A stretch of DNA of 51,702 nt from Actinomadura viridilutea (lineage in GTDB: Bacteria; Actinomycetota; Actinomycetes; Streptosporangiales; Streptosporangiaceae), in the NCBI GenBank assembly GCA_003001795.1, contig PVNI01000028.1, positions 1 through 51,702 of the forward strand, given 5' to 3'. This document shows, in pieces, positions 15,186 through 23,670 of this stretch (position 1 is its first letter; every line of letters starts with the position of its first letter). A program made the position numbers and the translations under genes. The notes beneath the pieces were generated by a model. The model was not told the origin of the DNA. It worked only from the letters and a program-made list of their open reading frames with translations, and did no database searches.

Positions 15186-16052
15186 ATGCTGGACGGCCGA
15201 CTGCTCGTCGACGCGCACGTGCACATCGCGCGGCTGCCCACGGTGCGCCCTGCGTGGCGGCAATGGGCCGAGCAGTTCGGCCGTTCCCATGCCTGGCAGG
15301 ACCTTTTCGACGACGAAGGCGCGCCCATCCCCGAACGGGTCGACGCGCATTTCGAGGCCGAGGGCGTGGACGCGGCGCTGCTGCTCACCGAGTACAGCCC
15401 GAAGGCGACCGGCATCCAGCCGATCGAGGACGTGCTGCCGCTGGTGAAGCACAATCCGCGCCGCTTCCGCGTCGTCGCCAACGTCAACCCGCACCTGCAC
15501 TACCCGATCGACGCGGAGCTGTCCCGGCAGCTCGACCTCGGCGCGATCGCCCTGAAGCTGCACCCCGTGCACGGCGGATTCAGTCCGTCGGACAACGCCC
15601 TCTACCCGGCGTACGCGCTGTGCCGCGAGGCGGGCGTCCCCGTCATCGTCCACTGCGGGACGAGCACGTTCCCCGGCGCGTCCAACAAGTTCGCCGACCC
15701 GATCCTGCTGGACGACGTCCTGCGCGACTTCCCCGACCTGACCATCGTCCTCGCGCACGGCGGCCGCGGCTGGTGGTACGACGCGGCCGCGTTCCTGGCC
15801 CTGTCCCGCGACAACGTCTGGATCGAGCTGTCCGGCCTGCCGCCGCGCAGGATCCCCGAGTACTACGCCCGCCACGACCTGTCCCGCCTGGCGCGCAAGT
15901 TCGTCTTCGGCACCGACTGGCCCGGCATGCCCGGCGTCGCCCACAACGCCCGCGCCGTCGCCGCCCTCGGCTTCGACGACGACACCATCTCCCTCATCCA
16001 CGGCCGCAACGCCGTCACCGTCTACCCCGCCCTCCGCGATTTGCTGGACTGA
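15186..16052 (+). CDS. Amidohydrolase-2 family protein
   Basis: A 288-residue metal-dependent TIM-barrel hydrolase/decarboxylase of the amidohydrolase-2 family (PF04909), which includes 2-amino-3-carboxymuconate-semialdehyde and resorcylate decarboxylases. Metal ligands are visible: DAHVHIA near residue 8, ALKLHPVHGG near 125, VIVHCGTSTFPG near 155, LAHGGRGWW near 193 and FGTDWPG near 243. The start at 15186 is supported by a perfect AAAGGAGG 5 bases upstream; a GTG at 15156 overlaps the ligase stop but lacks a site. Its place after benzoate-CoA ligase suggests an aromatic-acid role, but the reaction is not determined. Confidence 0.87.
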   Translation: MLDGRLLVDAHVHIARLPTVRPAWRQWAEQFGRSHAWQDLFDDEGAPIPERVDAHFEAEGVDAALLLTEYSPKATGIQPIEDVLPLVKHNPRRFRVVANVNPHLHYPIDAELSRQLDLGAIALKLHPVHGGFSPSDNALYPAYALCREAGVPVIVHCGTSTFPGASNKFADPILLDDVLRDFPDLTIVLAHGGRGWWYDAAAFLALSRDNVWIELSGLPPRRIPEYYARHDLSRLARKFVFGTDWPGMPGVAHNARAVAALGFDDDTISLIHGRNAVTVYPALRDLLD

Positions 16053-16269
16053 CCGACCCGCGAGAGACGCAGCGCTCCCGAACTCAGTGCCGTGTTCGAA
16101 TGCGGCGAGTGCGTCCGGTCGCGGGTCCGCTGGGGCCGTGAGGAAGTGCGTATGCGGTCGCGGTGCGTGTCGCGACGCTCTTGTGGCGCAACCGGATGCG
16201 GGCGGATTGCGTCCTATTGCTGCACGTTCATGCAGATGACCGGCGTGAGCCGAATGAATGGAGACGTTC

Positions 16270-17301
16270 ATGGCGGGGTCGAAGTCGAGTGCGAAGACGC
16301 AGGAACAGGGCGGCCGGCGGCTCTCGCGGGGCGGCGCCATCGCGCTGGCCGTCGTGCTGGCCGTGGTCGGGCTGCCGCTGGTGAAGGGGCTGCTCGGCAG
16401 CTTCGAGCGGACCGGCGGCGGCGAGGTCGCCGTGGTCCGCAACGGCGGGTTCTTCGACGACAACAAGATCCGCCAGGTCGTGGATCCCGCGTCCAGCCGG
16501 ACCTGGACCGGCTGGTGGTCGAAGATCCACCGGTACCCGGCGCAGCAGCGCTTCTACACCATCACCTCCAAGGCCAGTGACGCCGAGCGGGGCAACGTCG
16601 ACGTCGTCACCGTCCCCAGCAGCGACGGCGTCAACATGGGCATCGAGGGCGTGCTGTACTTCACGCTGAACCTCGACCACGACGCGCTGCGCAAGTTCGA
16701 CGACAAGTTCGGCACCCGCAAGTTCCGCGGCCCCGACGGCAAGAGCTACTTCGCCTGGGAGGGCGACGAGGGGTGGTCGGCGTTCCTGCACCAGATCGTC
16801 CGACCCGTGATCGAGAACGACCTGCGCACCCAGATCAACAGCTTCCGCTGCGCGGAGCTGGTCTCCTCCTGCGCGCTGGTCCAGAACACGGGGACGACGG
16901 CCGGGACGCGGCAGAAGACGGGCGTGCTGCAGGCGCAGAGCAACAACGCCAACATCGCCAAGGTGCAGAACGCCATCAACACCAGCCTGGCCACCGACCT
17001 GGAGAACACCCTCGGCGGCAAGTTCCTGACCAACCTGCACTTCAACCTGGTCCGGGTCACGCTGCCCGCCCGCGTGCAGGACGCCGTCGACCGCGCCCAG
17101 GCGGCGTTCGCGCAGGTCAGCGAGGCGCAGGCCAAGGTGGCGTCGGCGCGCGCCGAGGCCCAGGCCAACAAGGCCCGGCAGGACGGCTACAACAAGTGCC
17201 CGACCTGCGCGAGGATCGAGGAGCTCAAGGCGCTGCCGCAGGGCATCACGGTGTACGCGCCGGGCAACCCCAACGGCGCCCTGTTCGGGTCGCGCCGCTG
17301 A
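16270..17301 (+). CDS. SPFH/band-7 domain membrane protein
   Basis: A 343-residue protein with one N-terminal membrane helix (IALAVVLAVVGLPLVKGLL) followed by an SPFH/prohibitin-type domain. That domain includes GEVAVVRNGGFFDD near residue 45 and SSDGVNMGIEGVLYFTLN near 115. A helical region rich in AQ repeats (residues 260-300) may form a coiled coil. The end carries KCPTCARIEELKALPQGITVYAPG, with a CPTC motif and the SPFH-typical PxGI tail. Such proteins scaffold membrane microdomains and proteases. I prefer the ATG at 16270, which has GGAG 7 bases upstream, over the ATG at 16258. The next gene encodes a small membrane protein, probably a partner. Confidence 0.82.
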   Translation: MAGSKSSAKTQEQGGRRLSRGGAIALAVVLAVVGLPLVKGLLGSFERTGGGEVAVVRNGGFFDDNKIRQVVDPASSRTWTGWWSKIHRYPAQQRFYTITSKASDAERGNVDVVTVPSSDGVNMGIEGVLYFTLNLDHDALRKFDDKFGTRKFRGPDGKSYFAWEGDEGWSAFLHQIVRPVIENDLRTQINSFRCAELVSSCALVQNTGTTAGTRQKTGVLQAQSNNANIAKVQNAINTSLATDLENTLGGKFLTNLHFNLVRVTLPARVQDAVDRAQAAFAQVSEAQAKVASARAEAQANKARQDGYNKCPTCARIEELKALPQGITVYAPGNPNGALFGSRR

Positions 17302-17322
17302 TCGAGTCACCGGGAGGCGACC

Positions 17323-17634
17323 GTGCGGTTGCTGCTGATTCTGGCCGCGCTCGCGCTGTTCGCGGTCATCGGGTGGCTGCTCTGGTACGGCGTGACCGGC
17401 GGACGGTCCCGGACCGCTGCGCCCGCGCGGTGGGAGACCCACACCGAGTCGGGCGGCGGCGTCACCGTCGTCGTCGTGCGCCGGGTCTCCGGCTCCGGTG
17501 ACCGGATCACCGAGCTGGGGCGTCAGGTCGTCGCGGAGATCCCCGACGGCGTCCCGGATTGGGAGGCCCGGTACCACGAGGCCATGGCGCAGGCGCGGTC
17601 CCGGGTGGCCGCGTTGGAGATCGAGTCGCAGTGA
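17323..17634 (+). CDS. Small single-pass membrane protein, function unknown
   Basis: A 103-residue protein. Residues 1-22 form a hydrophobic helix (LLLILAALALFAVIGWLLWYG); the remainder is a soluble, mixed-charge tail with VTVVVVRRVSG, then an amphipathic region ending in a helical MAQARSRVAALEIES segment. No known domain is recognised. It starts with GTG at 17323, with GGGAGG a few bases upstream and only 21 bases after the SPFH gene, so it is probably co-expressed and may assist it at the membrane. Confidence 0.75.
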   Translation: MRLLLILAALALFAVIGWLLWYGVTGGRSRTAAPARWETHTESGGGVTVVVVRRVSGSGDRITELGRQVVAEIPDGVPDWEARYHEAMAQARSRVAALEIESQ

Positions 17635-17676
17635 CCGGGGCGGGGGACGCGCCCCTCGCGAGCGACGCGTTCGATC

Positions 17677-17720
17677 GTCCGGCCCCGGCCGTCTTCCAGG
17701 AGTGACGGCCGGGGCCGGAC
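17677..17720 (+). terminator. Strong hairpin after the SPFH operon
   Basis: A 16-bp perfect stem (GTCCGGCCCCGGCCGT at 17677-17692 with its complement at 17705-17720) and a 12-base loop lie 42 bases after the small membrane-protein gene. Confidence 0.8.
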
Positions 17721-17797
17721 GCGTTCGTCAGATTCCACCGTTGCCGGTGCCGCCGGGCGGTCCGGACAATGCCGTCGATCTTCAAGGAGGGGGCGGT

Positions 17798-18985
17798 ATG
17801 CGAGCGGCGTGGGTGCCGGCGGTGATCGTCGCGGCGGTGACGTGGGTCGGGGGCGTCCCCGCGCACGGCGCGACGGCGACGGTCGAGGAGCAGCGGCTCG
17901 ACAGGCCCGTTCCGCGGGAGATCCTGCGGTTGAGCGGGTTCGACGAGGTCACGGCCCGATTCGCCGACGCCCTGCGCGGCGTCCGCTCCCGCGACGCCGC
18001 GGAGCGGGTCGTCGCCCGGCACGGGGAGCGGCTGTGGCGCCGCGCGGTCGACCGGGCGCAGGGGCGCGGCCCCGCCGACGGCCTCAGCCGCGAGGACGAC
18101 CGGCCGCTGTACTGGGCGCGGCTCGGCATGACGCGGGCGCTGCGCGAGTGGCGGCCGCCCTTCCCGCTCTCGGACGCGGCGAGGAACCGGCTGATCGAAC
18201 GGCTCGAGGTCGCCTCCCGGGGCGAGGACTCGATCCGCTTCCCGGCGGGCGTGCGGAAGATCCTCGTGACGGGGTTCGACCCCTTCACGCTCGACCGGGA
18301 CGTGCGCATCGGCAATCCGTCGGGGGCCTCCGCGCTCGCGCTGGACGGCACGTGGATCACGACCGCGGCCGGGCCCGCGCGGATCGAGGCGGCGGTGTTC
18401 CCGGTGCGGTGGCGGGACTTCACCGACGGCACCCTCGAGCGGACGCTGCGGCCGCACCTGCCGCACGTCGACATGTTCACCACCGTCAGCCAGGGGCGGG
18501 TCGGACGCTTCGACGTCGAGCGCTACAACGGCGCGTGGCGCGGCGGGGCGTTGGACAACGAGAACGTGTCCAGGCTGGAGACCATCCCCGTCCACGGCCC
18601 GCAGCCGCAGTGGACCGTCACGACGCTGCCGTACAAGGACATCGTCGCCGCGCCGACGGGACGCTTCCCCGTCTACGACAACACGCAGGTGACGGAGATC
18701 CCGGCCGGCGGCACCGAACCGGTCGTCCGGCCGGACGGCCCCACCGAGGGATCGACCGCGCGGGCCGGAGGCGGCGGCGACTACCTGTCCAACGAGATCG
18801 CCTACCGCGCCACGCTGCTGCGCGACCGGCTCGGCCTCGACATCCCCGGCGGGCACCTGCACACGCCCGTGCTGGAGTTCGGGCAGAGCGAGGCCGTGAC
18901 CGATCCGCAGTTCGAGCAGAACAGGCGCGACATCATCGCCCAGGTGCGCGCCGTCATCCGCGTGGCGGCCGACGCGTCCTTCTAG
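17798..18985 (+). CDS. Secreted pyroglutamyl-peptidase I-like protein with Cys to Ser change
   Basis: A 395-residue protein with an N-terminal signal peptide (residues 1-25, ending AHGATA) and about 125 residues without recognised domain. A C15-type domain starts at KILVTGFDPF near residue 155, the signature of pyroglutamyl peptidase I. The catalytic Glu segment is present (QGRVGRFDVERYNG, near 240) and so is the His segment (GGHLHTP, near 353). Where the family has the nucleophile in xxVCN, this protein reads DYLSNEIAY (near 330), so Cys is replaced by Ser. It may be inactive, a binding protein, or a serine enzyme. Start choice: AAGGAGGGGG just before ATG 17798. Its stop shares a CTAG with the convergent cutinase stop. 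Confidence 0.78.
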   Translation: MRAAWVPAVIVAAVTWVGGVPAHGATATVEEQRLDRPVPREILRLSGFDEVTARFADALRGVRSRDAAERVVARHGERLWRRAVDRAQGRGPADGLSREDDRPLYWARLGMTRALREWRPPFPLSDAARNRLIERLEVASRGEDSIRFPAGVRKILVTGFDPFTLDRDVRIGNPSGASALALDGTWITTAAGPARIEAAVFPVRWRDFTDGTLERTLRPHLPHVDMFTTVSQGRVGRFDVERYNGAWRGGALDNENVSRLETIPVHGPQPQWTVTTLPYKDIVAAPTGRFPVYDNTQVTEIPAGGTEPVVRPDGPTEGSTARAGGGGDYLSNEIAYRATLLRDRLGLDIPGGHLHTPVLEFGQSEAVTDPQFEQNRRDIIAQVRAVIRVAADASF

Positions 18986-19758
18986 TGCATCGCCGGTGAC
19001 GCGCTCCCGCTCTGGCGGGGCGCGCCGCCCTGCAGCTTGGAGACGGCGAAGGCCACGCCTTGGGACGGCATGCCGTTGACGAAGTACTCCAAGTGCGCGA
19101 TGAAATCGCCGGTGCCCTGGCAGACGAAGTCGTTCTTGACGCAGTAGTCCTGGATGCGGGACGCGTACGCGCTCAGCGCGCCCGCGGGCCGCGGCGGCGG
19201 GTTGCCGGACTCCTTGCCCGGTTCGAACGTGCCGACGTTGTACGGCTCGCCCGCCTTGAAGCGGATGTCGCCGAACAGCACGATGGCGGCGATCCGGCTG
19301 CTCGCCGCGGCGCTGACGGTGCCCTTGTCCCGTCCCCAGATCCGGGCGGACGGGGCGGCGAGCGCGTCGCCGACGACTCCGGCGCCCTGCGAGTAGCCCA
19401 GCAGGACGTACCGCTGGTCCGGGCACCGCGCGGCCTCGGCGTTGAGCGTGCTGATCAGGTTGCCCACGCCCACGGGGGCGCTGTCGTCGAACGGGGTCTG
19501 CGCGGGATAGGCCAGCTCGGTGTACGTGCCCTGCGGGAAGCGCTGGAGGATCTGGTCGCCCATCGGCTTCAGCAGCCAGCTGCCGTCCTGCGGCTCCCAG
19601 GTGCCGCGCGCGGAGATGACGCTGACCGTCGCGCAGTCGGCCGCCGCGGCGGCGGAGGCACCGACGGGGGACGGGCCGGTGACGCCGGCGGCGACCAGCG
19701 CGGTCGCGGCGGCGCCTTGCGCGATCCGCCGGACGCGGCGGGTGGCGGGGTACCGCAT
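18982..19758 (-). CDS. Secreted cutinase-family esterase
   Basis: A 258-residue serine esterase of the cutinase family (PF01083), which hydrolyses ester bonds in cutin, polyesters or lipids outside the cell. A signal peptide ends near GASAAAAADC. The mature part starts with CATVSVISARGTWEP, the nucleophile is in YVLLGYSQGAGVV, and Asp lies in the disulfide-bonded DYCVKNDFVCQGTGD, with His in IAHLEYF. I chose ATG 19758 because AAGGAG is 8 bases upstream. A second cutinase gene lies 1.9 kb away. It is divergent from the lipase gene and convergent with the pyroglutamyl-peptidase-like gene, overlapping by 4 bases. Confidence 0.92.
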   Translation of the reverse strand: MRYPATRRVRRIAQGAAATALVAAGVTGPSPVGASAAAAADCATVSVISARGTWEPQDGSWLLKPMGDQILQRFPQGTYTELAYPAQTPFDDSAPVGVGNLISTLNAEAARCPDQRYVLLGYSQGAGVVGDALAAPSARIWGRDKGTVSAAASSRIAAIVLFGDIRFKAGEPYNVGTFEPGKESGNPPPRPAGALSAYASRIQDYCVKNDFVCQGTGDFIAHLEYFVNGMPSQGVAFAVSKLQGGAPRQSGSASPAMH

Positions 19759-19996
19759 CGTTCGCACTCCTTCCTGCCGGGGTGGGGGGACGCCCCGAGT
19801 GTCCAGAAGGCCCGATCGGTGCGATACGCACTCGGCTGAGCGATTCGCGGCCGGAAGTCGTGCGGTCCGCTGATAGGCGAAGCGGTTCGACGTTCGTACG
19901 GTGCGGGGCGCAGGAACGCCCGGTCGTCGCCACGCCCGGGCGTCACTCGGCGCAACGCCGTTGCGTCCGCTCCCGACCGATCGGAGGAACGCCCCC

Positions 19997-21334
19997 ATGA
20001 ATCGCGTCCGAACGCTGCTGGGGCTGCTGGCGGCGCTGGTGCTGCTCGCCGGTGTCGTCCCGCCGGCCGCCGCGGCCGCCCCGGGCGGCGCGCCGGCGCC
20101 GAAGGCCGCGCCGCTCCCGATGATCTTCGTGCACGGGTTCTTCGGCTCCGGCAGCCAGTTCCAGACCCAGGCCAAGCGGTTCGCCTCGAACGGCTACCCG
20201 GCGGACCGCATCGAGGTCCAGGAGTACGACTCGACCTTCCTCAACAACACCATCGACCAGATCTACGAGGCGCTCGACCGGCGCATCGCGCGGCTGAAGG
20301 CGTCCACCGGCGCCGCCAAGGTGGACCTGCTCGGCCACTCCATGGGCACCGCGATCCTGCAGGGCTACCTGAACAGCTCGGCGTCGCGGGCGGCCGACGT
20401 CGCGCACTACGTCAACATCGACGGCGCCACCGCGTCCGCCCCGCCCGGCGGCGTGCCCACCCTGGCGATCTGGGGCGAGGGCAACGAAAGCCGGTCCGTC
20501 ACCGGCGCGACGAACGTGTACCAGCCGAACGAGTCGCACGTGGAGACCGTCTCGTCGGTCGCCACCTTCAGAGCCGTCTACCGCTTCTTCACCGGCTCGG
20601 AGCCGCAGACCGTCGACGTCGTCCCGCAGCCCGGAACGATCCGGCTCGCCGGGCGGGTCGTGTCGTTCCCCTACAACCTCGGCTACGACAACGCCCGGCT
20701 CCAGGTGTACGCGCTCGACGCCGCCACCGGACGGCGCACCGGCCCGCCCGTCGCCTCCTTCGCCATCTCCGGCGACGGCTCGTTCGGTCCGTTCGACGCC
20801 GACGGGACGACGCGCTACGAGTTCCTTCTGTCCCGAACCGACAGCGCCCAGGTGCACCACTACTACTTCCAGCCGTTCCGCCGCACCGACCTGGGCATCC
20901 GGCTGCTCACGTCCGAGCCGGGCAGCCTGGTGGATGGGCTCGTGGAACGCAACCGGCGGCACGTGGCGCTGCTCGCCTACCGGAACAAGGAGTGGTGGGG
21001 CGACCAGGGCGCCGCCGGCGACACCCTCACCATCAACGGCACCAGCGTGCTGAACGCGACGACGGCGCCGCGCAGCAAGCGCGCGATCGGCCTGTTCGCC
21101 TACGACTGGCACTCCGACCGCCGCACCGACACGCAGGCGTCGATCGGGCTGTTCCCCCTCGTGCCGTTCATGAGCGGCGTGGACATCTTCATGCCCGCGT
21201 CCGCCCAGGGCACGGGCAGCGTGACGCTGGAGACCAGGCAGCGCGGCGGCGACGGCCGGACCGACCGCATCGTGATCCCGAACTGGCCGTCGGACACCCA
21301 CACCGTCACCGTGCACTTCGACGACTTCACCTGA
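19997..21334 (+). CDS. Secreted alpha/beta-hydrolase lipase with C-terminal beta domains
   Basis: A 445-residue secreted lipase. The signal peptide ends near AAAAAPGG. The catalytic domain has MIFVHGFFGSG (oxyanion HG motif, near residue 40), the nucleophile elbow LLGHSMGTA near 115 and a likely His in NESHVETVSS near 175. After it come about 250 residues of beta-rich sequence, with VDVVPQPGTIRLAGRVV opening an accessory domain like those of Archaeoglobus-type (AFL-like) lipases. Such domains probably bind lipid or substrate. A GGAGG site precedes ATG 19997. It is followed by a strong terminator and then a second cutinase gene. Confidence 0.87.
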   Translation: MNRVRTLLGLLAALVLLAGVVPPAAAAAPGGAPAPKAAPLPMIFVHGFFGSGSQFQTQAKRFASNGYPADRIEVQEYDSTFLNNTIDQIYEALDRRIARLKASTGAAKVDLLGHSMGTAILQGYLNSSASRAADVAHYVNIDGATASAPPGGVPTLAIWGEGNESRSVTGATNVYQPNESHVETVSSVATFRAVYRFFTGSEPQTVDVVPQPGTIRLAGRVVSFPYNLGYDNARLQVYALDAATGRRTGPPVASFAISGDGSFGPFDADGTTRYEFLLSRTDSAQVHHYYFQPFRRTDLGIRLLTSEPGSLVDGLVERNRRHVALLAYRNKEWWGDQGAAGDTLTINGTSVLNATTAPRSKRAIGLFAYDWHSDRRTDTQASIGLFPLVPFMSGVDIFMPASAQGTGSVTLETRQRGGDGRTDRIVIPNWPSDTHTVTVHFDDFT

Positions 21335-21348
21335 TCCACGGCGCATTA

Positions 21349-21389
21349 CGGAATGCCCGCCGCCCGCACCCGGGGCGGCGGGCATTCCG
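21349..21389 (+). terminator. Hairpin after the lipase gene
   Basis: A 17-bp perfect stem, left arm 21349-21365 beginning CGGAATGCCCGCC and right arm 21373-21389, with a 7-base loop, lies 15 bases after the lipase stop. Confidence 0.82.
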
Positions 21390-21631
21390 TTGTCCGGGGC
21401 ATGCCGCCGCCGGCGTGGAATCAATTCCCTCTCGTATTCCGTCGCATCTGCCTCTTCAAAGCGCCCGTCGGCGGGCGAAACCGCGCCTGATCAGCACTCA
21501 TCCAGGTGAGCGGGTGCGACCTCGCTTTTTATCAGCGGCGCCATTTCCGGGGGCCGCGTGCAAGCCGATCATCCTTGCACATCCCGCGACCGAAGAAAGG
21601 TCGCGCGAATGCCACCCCGGAAAGGAGTCCG

Positions 21632-22294
21632 ATGCGTCTCCCCTCAATCCCCGCCCGCCGAATCACCGCCAAGGCCGTCGCGGTGACGGCCCTCGCCGCC
21701 GGAGCCGCCGTCGCGCTCCAGCCCGCCGCCCCCGCCTCGGCCGCCTGCGCCGACGTCGACGTGGTCGTCGCCCGCGGCACCGGCGAGCCCGGCACCCTCG
21801 GGCTGATCGTCGGCGACCCCGTGTACGCGGCGCTGCAGCGCAGGATCGCGTTCCGCTCGCTCAAGGCGTACGCGGTGGACTACCCGGCGAGCCTCCTGCC
21901 GGGCTCGGCCTCCCAGGGCAACACCGACCTGGTCGACCACGTCACCGCCGAGGCCCGGTCCTGCCCGAACCAGAAGTTCGTCCTCGTCGGGTACTCGCAG
22001 GGCGCCAACGTGGTCGACAACTCCATCGGCGTCAGCAGCGACGGCGCCCTGGTCGGCGGCCCCATCACCAAGACCATCCCCGCCTCCGTCGAGCCGCGGG
22101 TGGCCGCCGTCCTGCTGTTCGGCAACCCGATCCGGGCCATCGGCCGCCGGGTCACCGGCACGTACGCGAGCCGCACGCTGGACATCTGCGCCGACGGCGA
22201 CCCCATCTGCGGCGGCGGGGCCAACATCCTCGCCCACCTGAGCTACGGCAACTACGCCGACCAGGCCGCCCGGTTCGCGGCGGACAGGGTCTAA
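21632..22294 (+). CDS. Secreted cutinase-family esterase (second copy)
   Basis: A 220-residue cutinase-family serine esterase. A signal peptide runs to about residue 35 (AAPASAACAD). The body opens with ADVDVVVARGTGEPG, the nucleophile is in FVLVGYSQGANVVD, and the acid is in LDICADGDPICGGG within a disulfide loop, followed by His in LAHLSYGNY. It is related to, but clearly divergent from, the cutinase at 18982-19758, so it is not a recent duplicate. AAAGGAG lies 6 bases before ATG 21632. Its stop codon overlaps the stop of the convergent PucR regulator gene by 4 bases. Confidence 0.92.
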   Translation: MRLPSIPARRITAKAVAVTALAAGAAVALQPAAPASAACADVDVVVARGTGEPGTLGLIVGDPVYAALQRRIAFRSLKAYAVDYPASLLPGSASQGNTDLVDHVTAEARSCPNQKFVLVGYSQGANVVDNSIGVSSDGALVGGPITKTIPASVEPRVAAVLLFGNPIRAIGRRVTGTYASRTLDICADGDPICGGGANILAHLSYGNYADQAARFAADRV

Positions 22295-23640
22295 CCGCGG
22301 GCGCTCGCGCCCGGGCCGCGGTTCGGCGCGGCCTCCGCGGCCCGGGCCAGCCGCACCGACTCCAGGGCCAGGACGATCTCCGCCGCCTCCCGCGGATGCC
22401 CCAGCCTGCGCCCGGTCAGCCGCTCGACCCGCCGGATGCGTCCCAGCACGGTGTTGCGGTGGCAGAACAGCCGCCGCGCCGCCCGCGCCGTCGATCCGCC
22501 GCAGTCCAGCCACACCGCGACCGTCTCCAGGAGCGTGTCGCGTTCGGCCGGGTCCAGGTCGAGCAGCGGGCCGACGACGACGTCCCGCAGGTGCCGGGCG
22601 AGGTCGGGCTGCGCCGCCACCAACGCCGCCGGGAGGCACTCGTCCAGCCGCACGATCCCCCCGCCGTCACCGGGTCCGCCGGCGGCGTGCGGTTCCGGCG
22701 GACGATCGTCACCGCCGTGCGTGCTCGCCGGCCGGTGACGGCCCGCCGCCTCCCGTTGACCGAGCCGTGCCCGACCAGCGCGCCGGACGGGCGGGACCGC
22801 GCAGCGCAGGGCGAGGTCGGCCAGGCGGCGGGCCGTGGCAAGGGCGTCGACACCCTCCACCGGCAGCCCGATGCCCGCCGGGCCGTGGATCAGCGGGCTC
22901 AGTCGCGCGGTCAGCGCCGCCAGGTCCGCGGCGCCCAGATGCGCGACGCCGAGGACGACGTCGGAGCGGGGACGCCAGATCAGCCGCACGTCGCCGGCCC
23001 TGTCGGGCGGCGGAGCGGGCACGGGCGCGCGGACCGCGAGGACCGCGTAGCGGCCGGACCGGGGCAGGTCGAGCCGTGCCGCGGCGCGGGCGAGCCGCTC
23101 CGGAGGCACCGGGCGCCCGTCCAGCAGGTCGTCCAGAACGCCGAGGGCCCGTTCCAGTTCGCCGTCGCGCAGGTCGCGCTGGGCCTGGCGGTACGCCTCG
23201 GTGACCGACAGGGACAGCTGGTCGACCATCGACATGGTGCGTCGCGCGCCCGTCACCAGCAGCGGCAGATCCTCCGGATGCCGGGCGGTGATGACGTCGA
23301 CCATGCTCTCCCACAGCAGCGTCCCCGCCAGCCGGTAGGTGCGCAGCGCGGTCTCCAGGGGGATGCGTCGCTCGGCGTACCGGCGGCCGACCTGGCGGGC
23401 GAACGGCATGTCGGGACGTTCCCGGCCGACGCTCGCCACGGCCTCCAGCACGGCGCGCAGCCCTGTCTGCGCGGACGCCCGGAACGCGGGGCTGCTCACC
23501 AGCCGCAGCTCGTCGGGGCGGGCGCCGTCGCGCAGGCACGCGATCAGCCGGTCCGTCAGCTCGGGGATCCGCCGCATGAGCTCCCGTACGGCGTCCTGGA
23601 TGACGGTGTGCTCATGCGCACGGGTCGGTGTCAGCGTCAT
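22291..23640 (-). CDS. PucR-family transcriptional regulator
   Basis: A 449-residue regulator. The C-terminus holds the PucR/CdaR helix-turn-helix (GSTARAARRLFCHRNTVLGRIRRVERLTGRRLG, residues about 395-427, an HTH_30 domain). The N-terminal half is all-helical, and the middle is a GGDEF-like ligand/scaffold domain. A low-complexity segment (about residues 285-330, Arg/Gly/His-rich) interrupts the middle domain. Family members activate catabolic genes in response to small molecules. It lies between a cutinase and an esterase gene, transcribed with the esterase gene upstream (30-base gap), so the hydrolases are plausible targets. Confidence 0.88.
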   Translation of the reverse strand: MTLTPTRAHEHTVIQDAVRELMRRIPELTDRLIACLRDGARPDELRLVSSPAFRASAQTGLRAVLEAVASVGRERPDMPFARQVGRRYAERRIPLETALRTYRLAGTLLWESMVDVITARHPEDLPLLVTGARRTMSMVDQLSLSVTEAYRQAQRDLRDGELERALGVLDDLLDGRPVPPERLARAAARLDLPRSGRYAVLAVRAPVPAPPPDRAGDVRLIWRPRSDVVLGVAHLGAADLAALTARLSPLIHGPAGIGLPVEGVDALATARRLADLALRCAVPPVRRAGRARLGQREAAGRHRPASTHGGDDRPPEPHAAGGPGDGGGIVRLDECLPAALVAAQPDLARHLRDVVVGPLLDLDPAERDTLLETVAVWLDCGGSTARAARRLFCHRNTVLGRIRRVERLTGRRLGHPREAAEIVLALESVRLARAAEAAPNRGPGASARG

Positions 23641-23670
23641 GAACGTGTTCGCGGGAGGTCTGCGCGGGGC

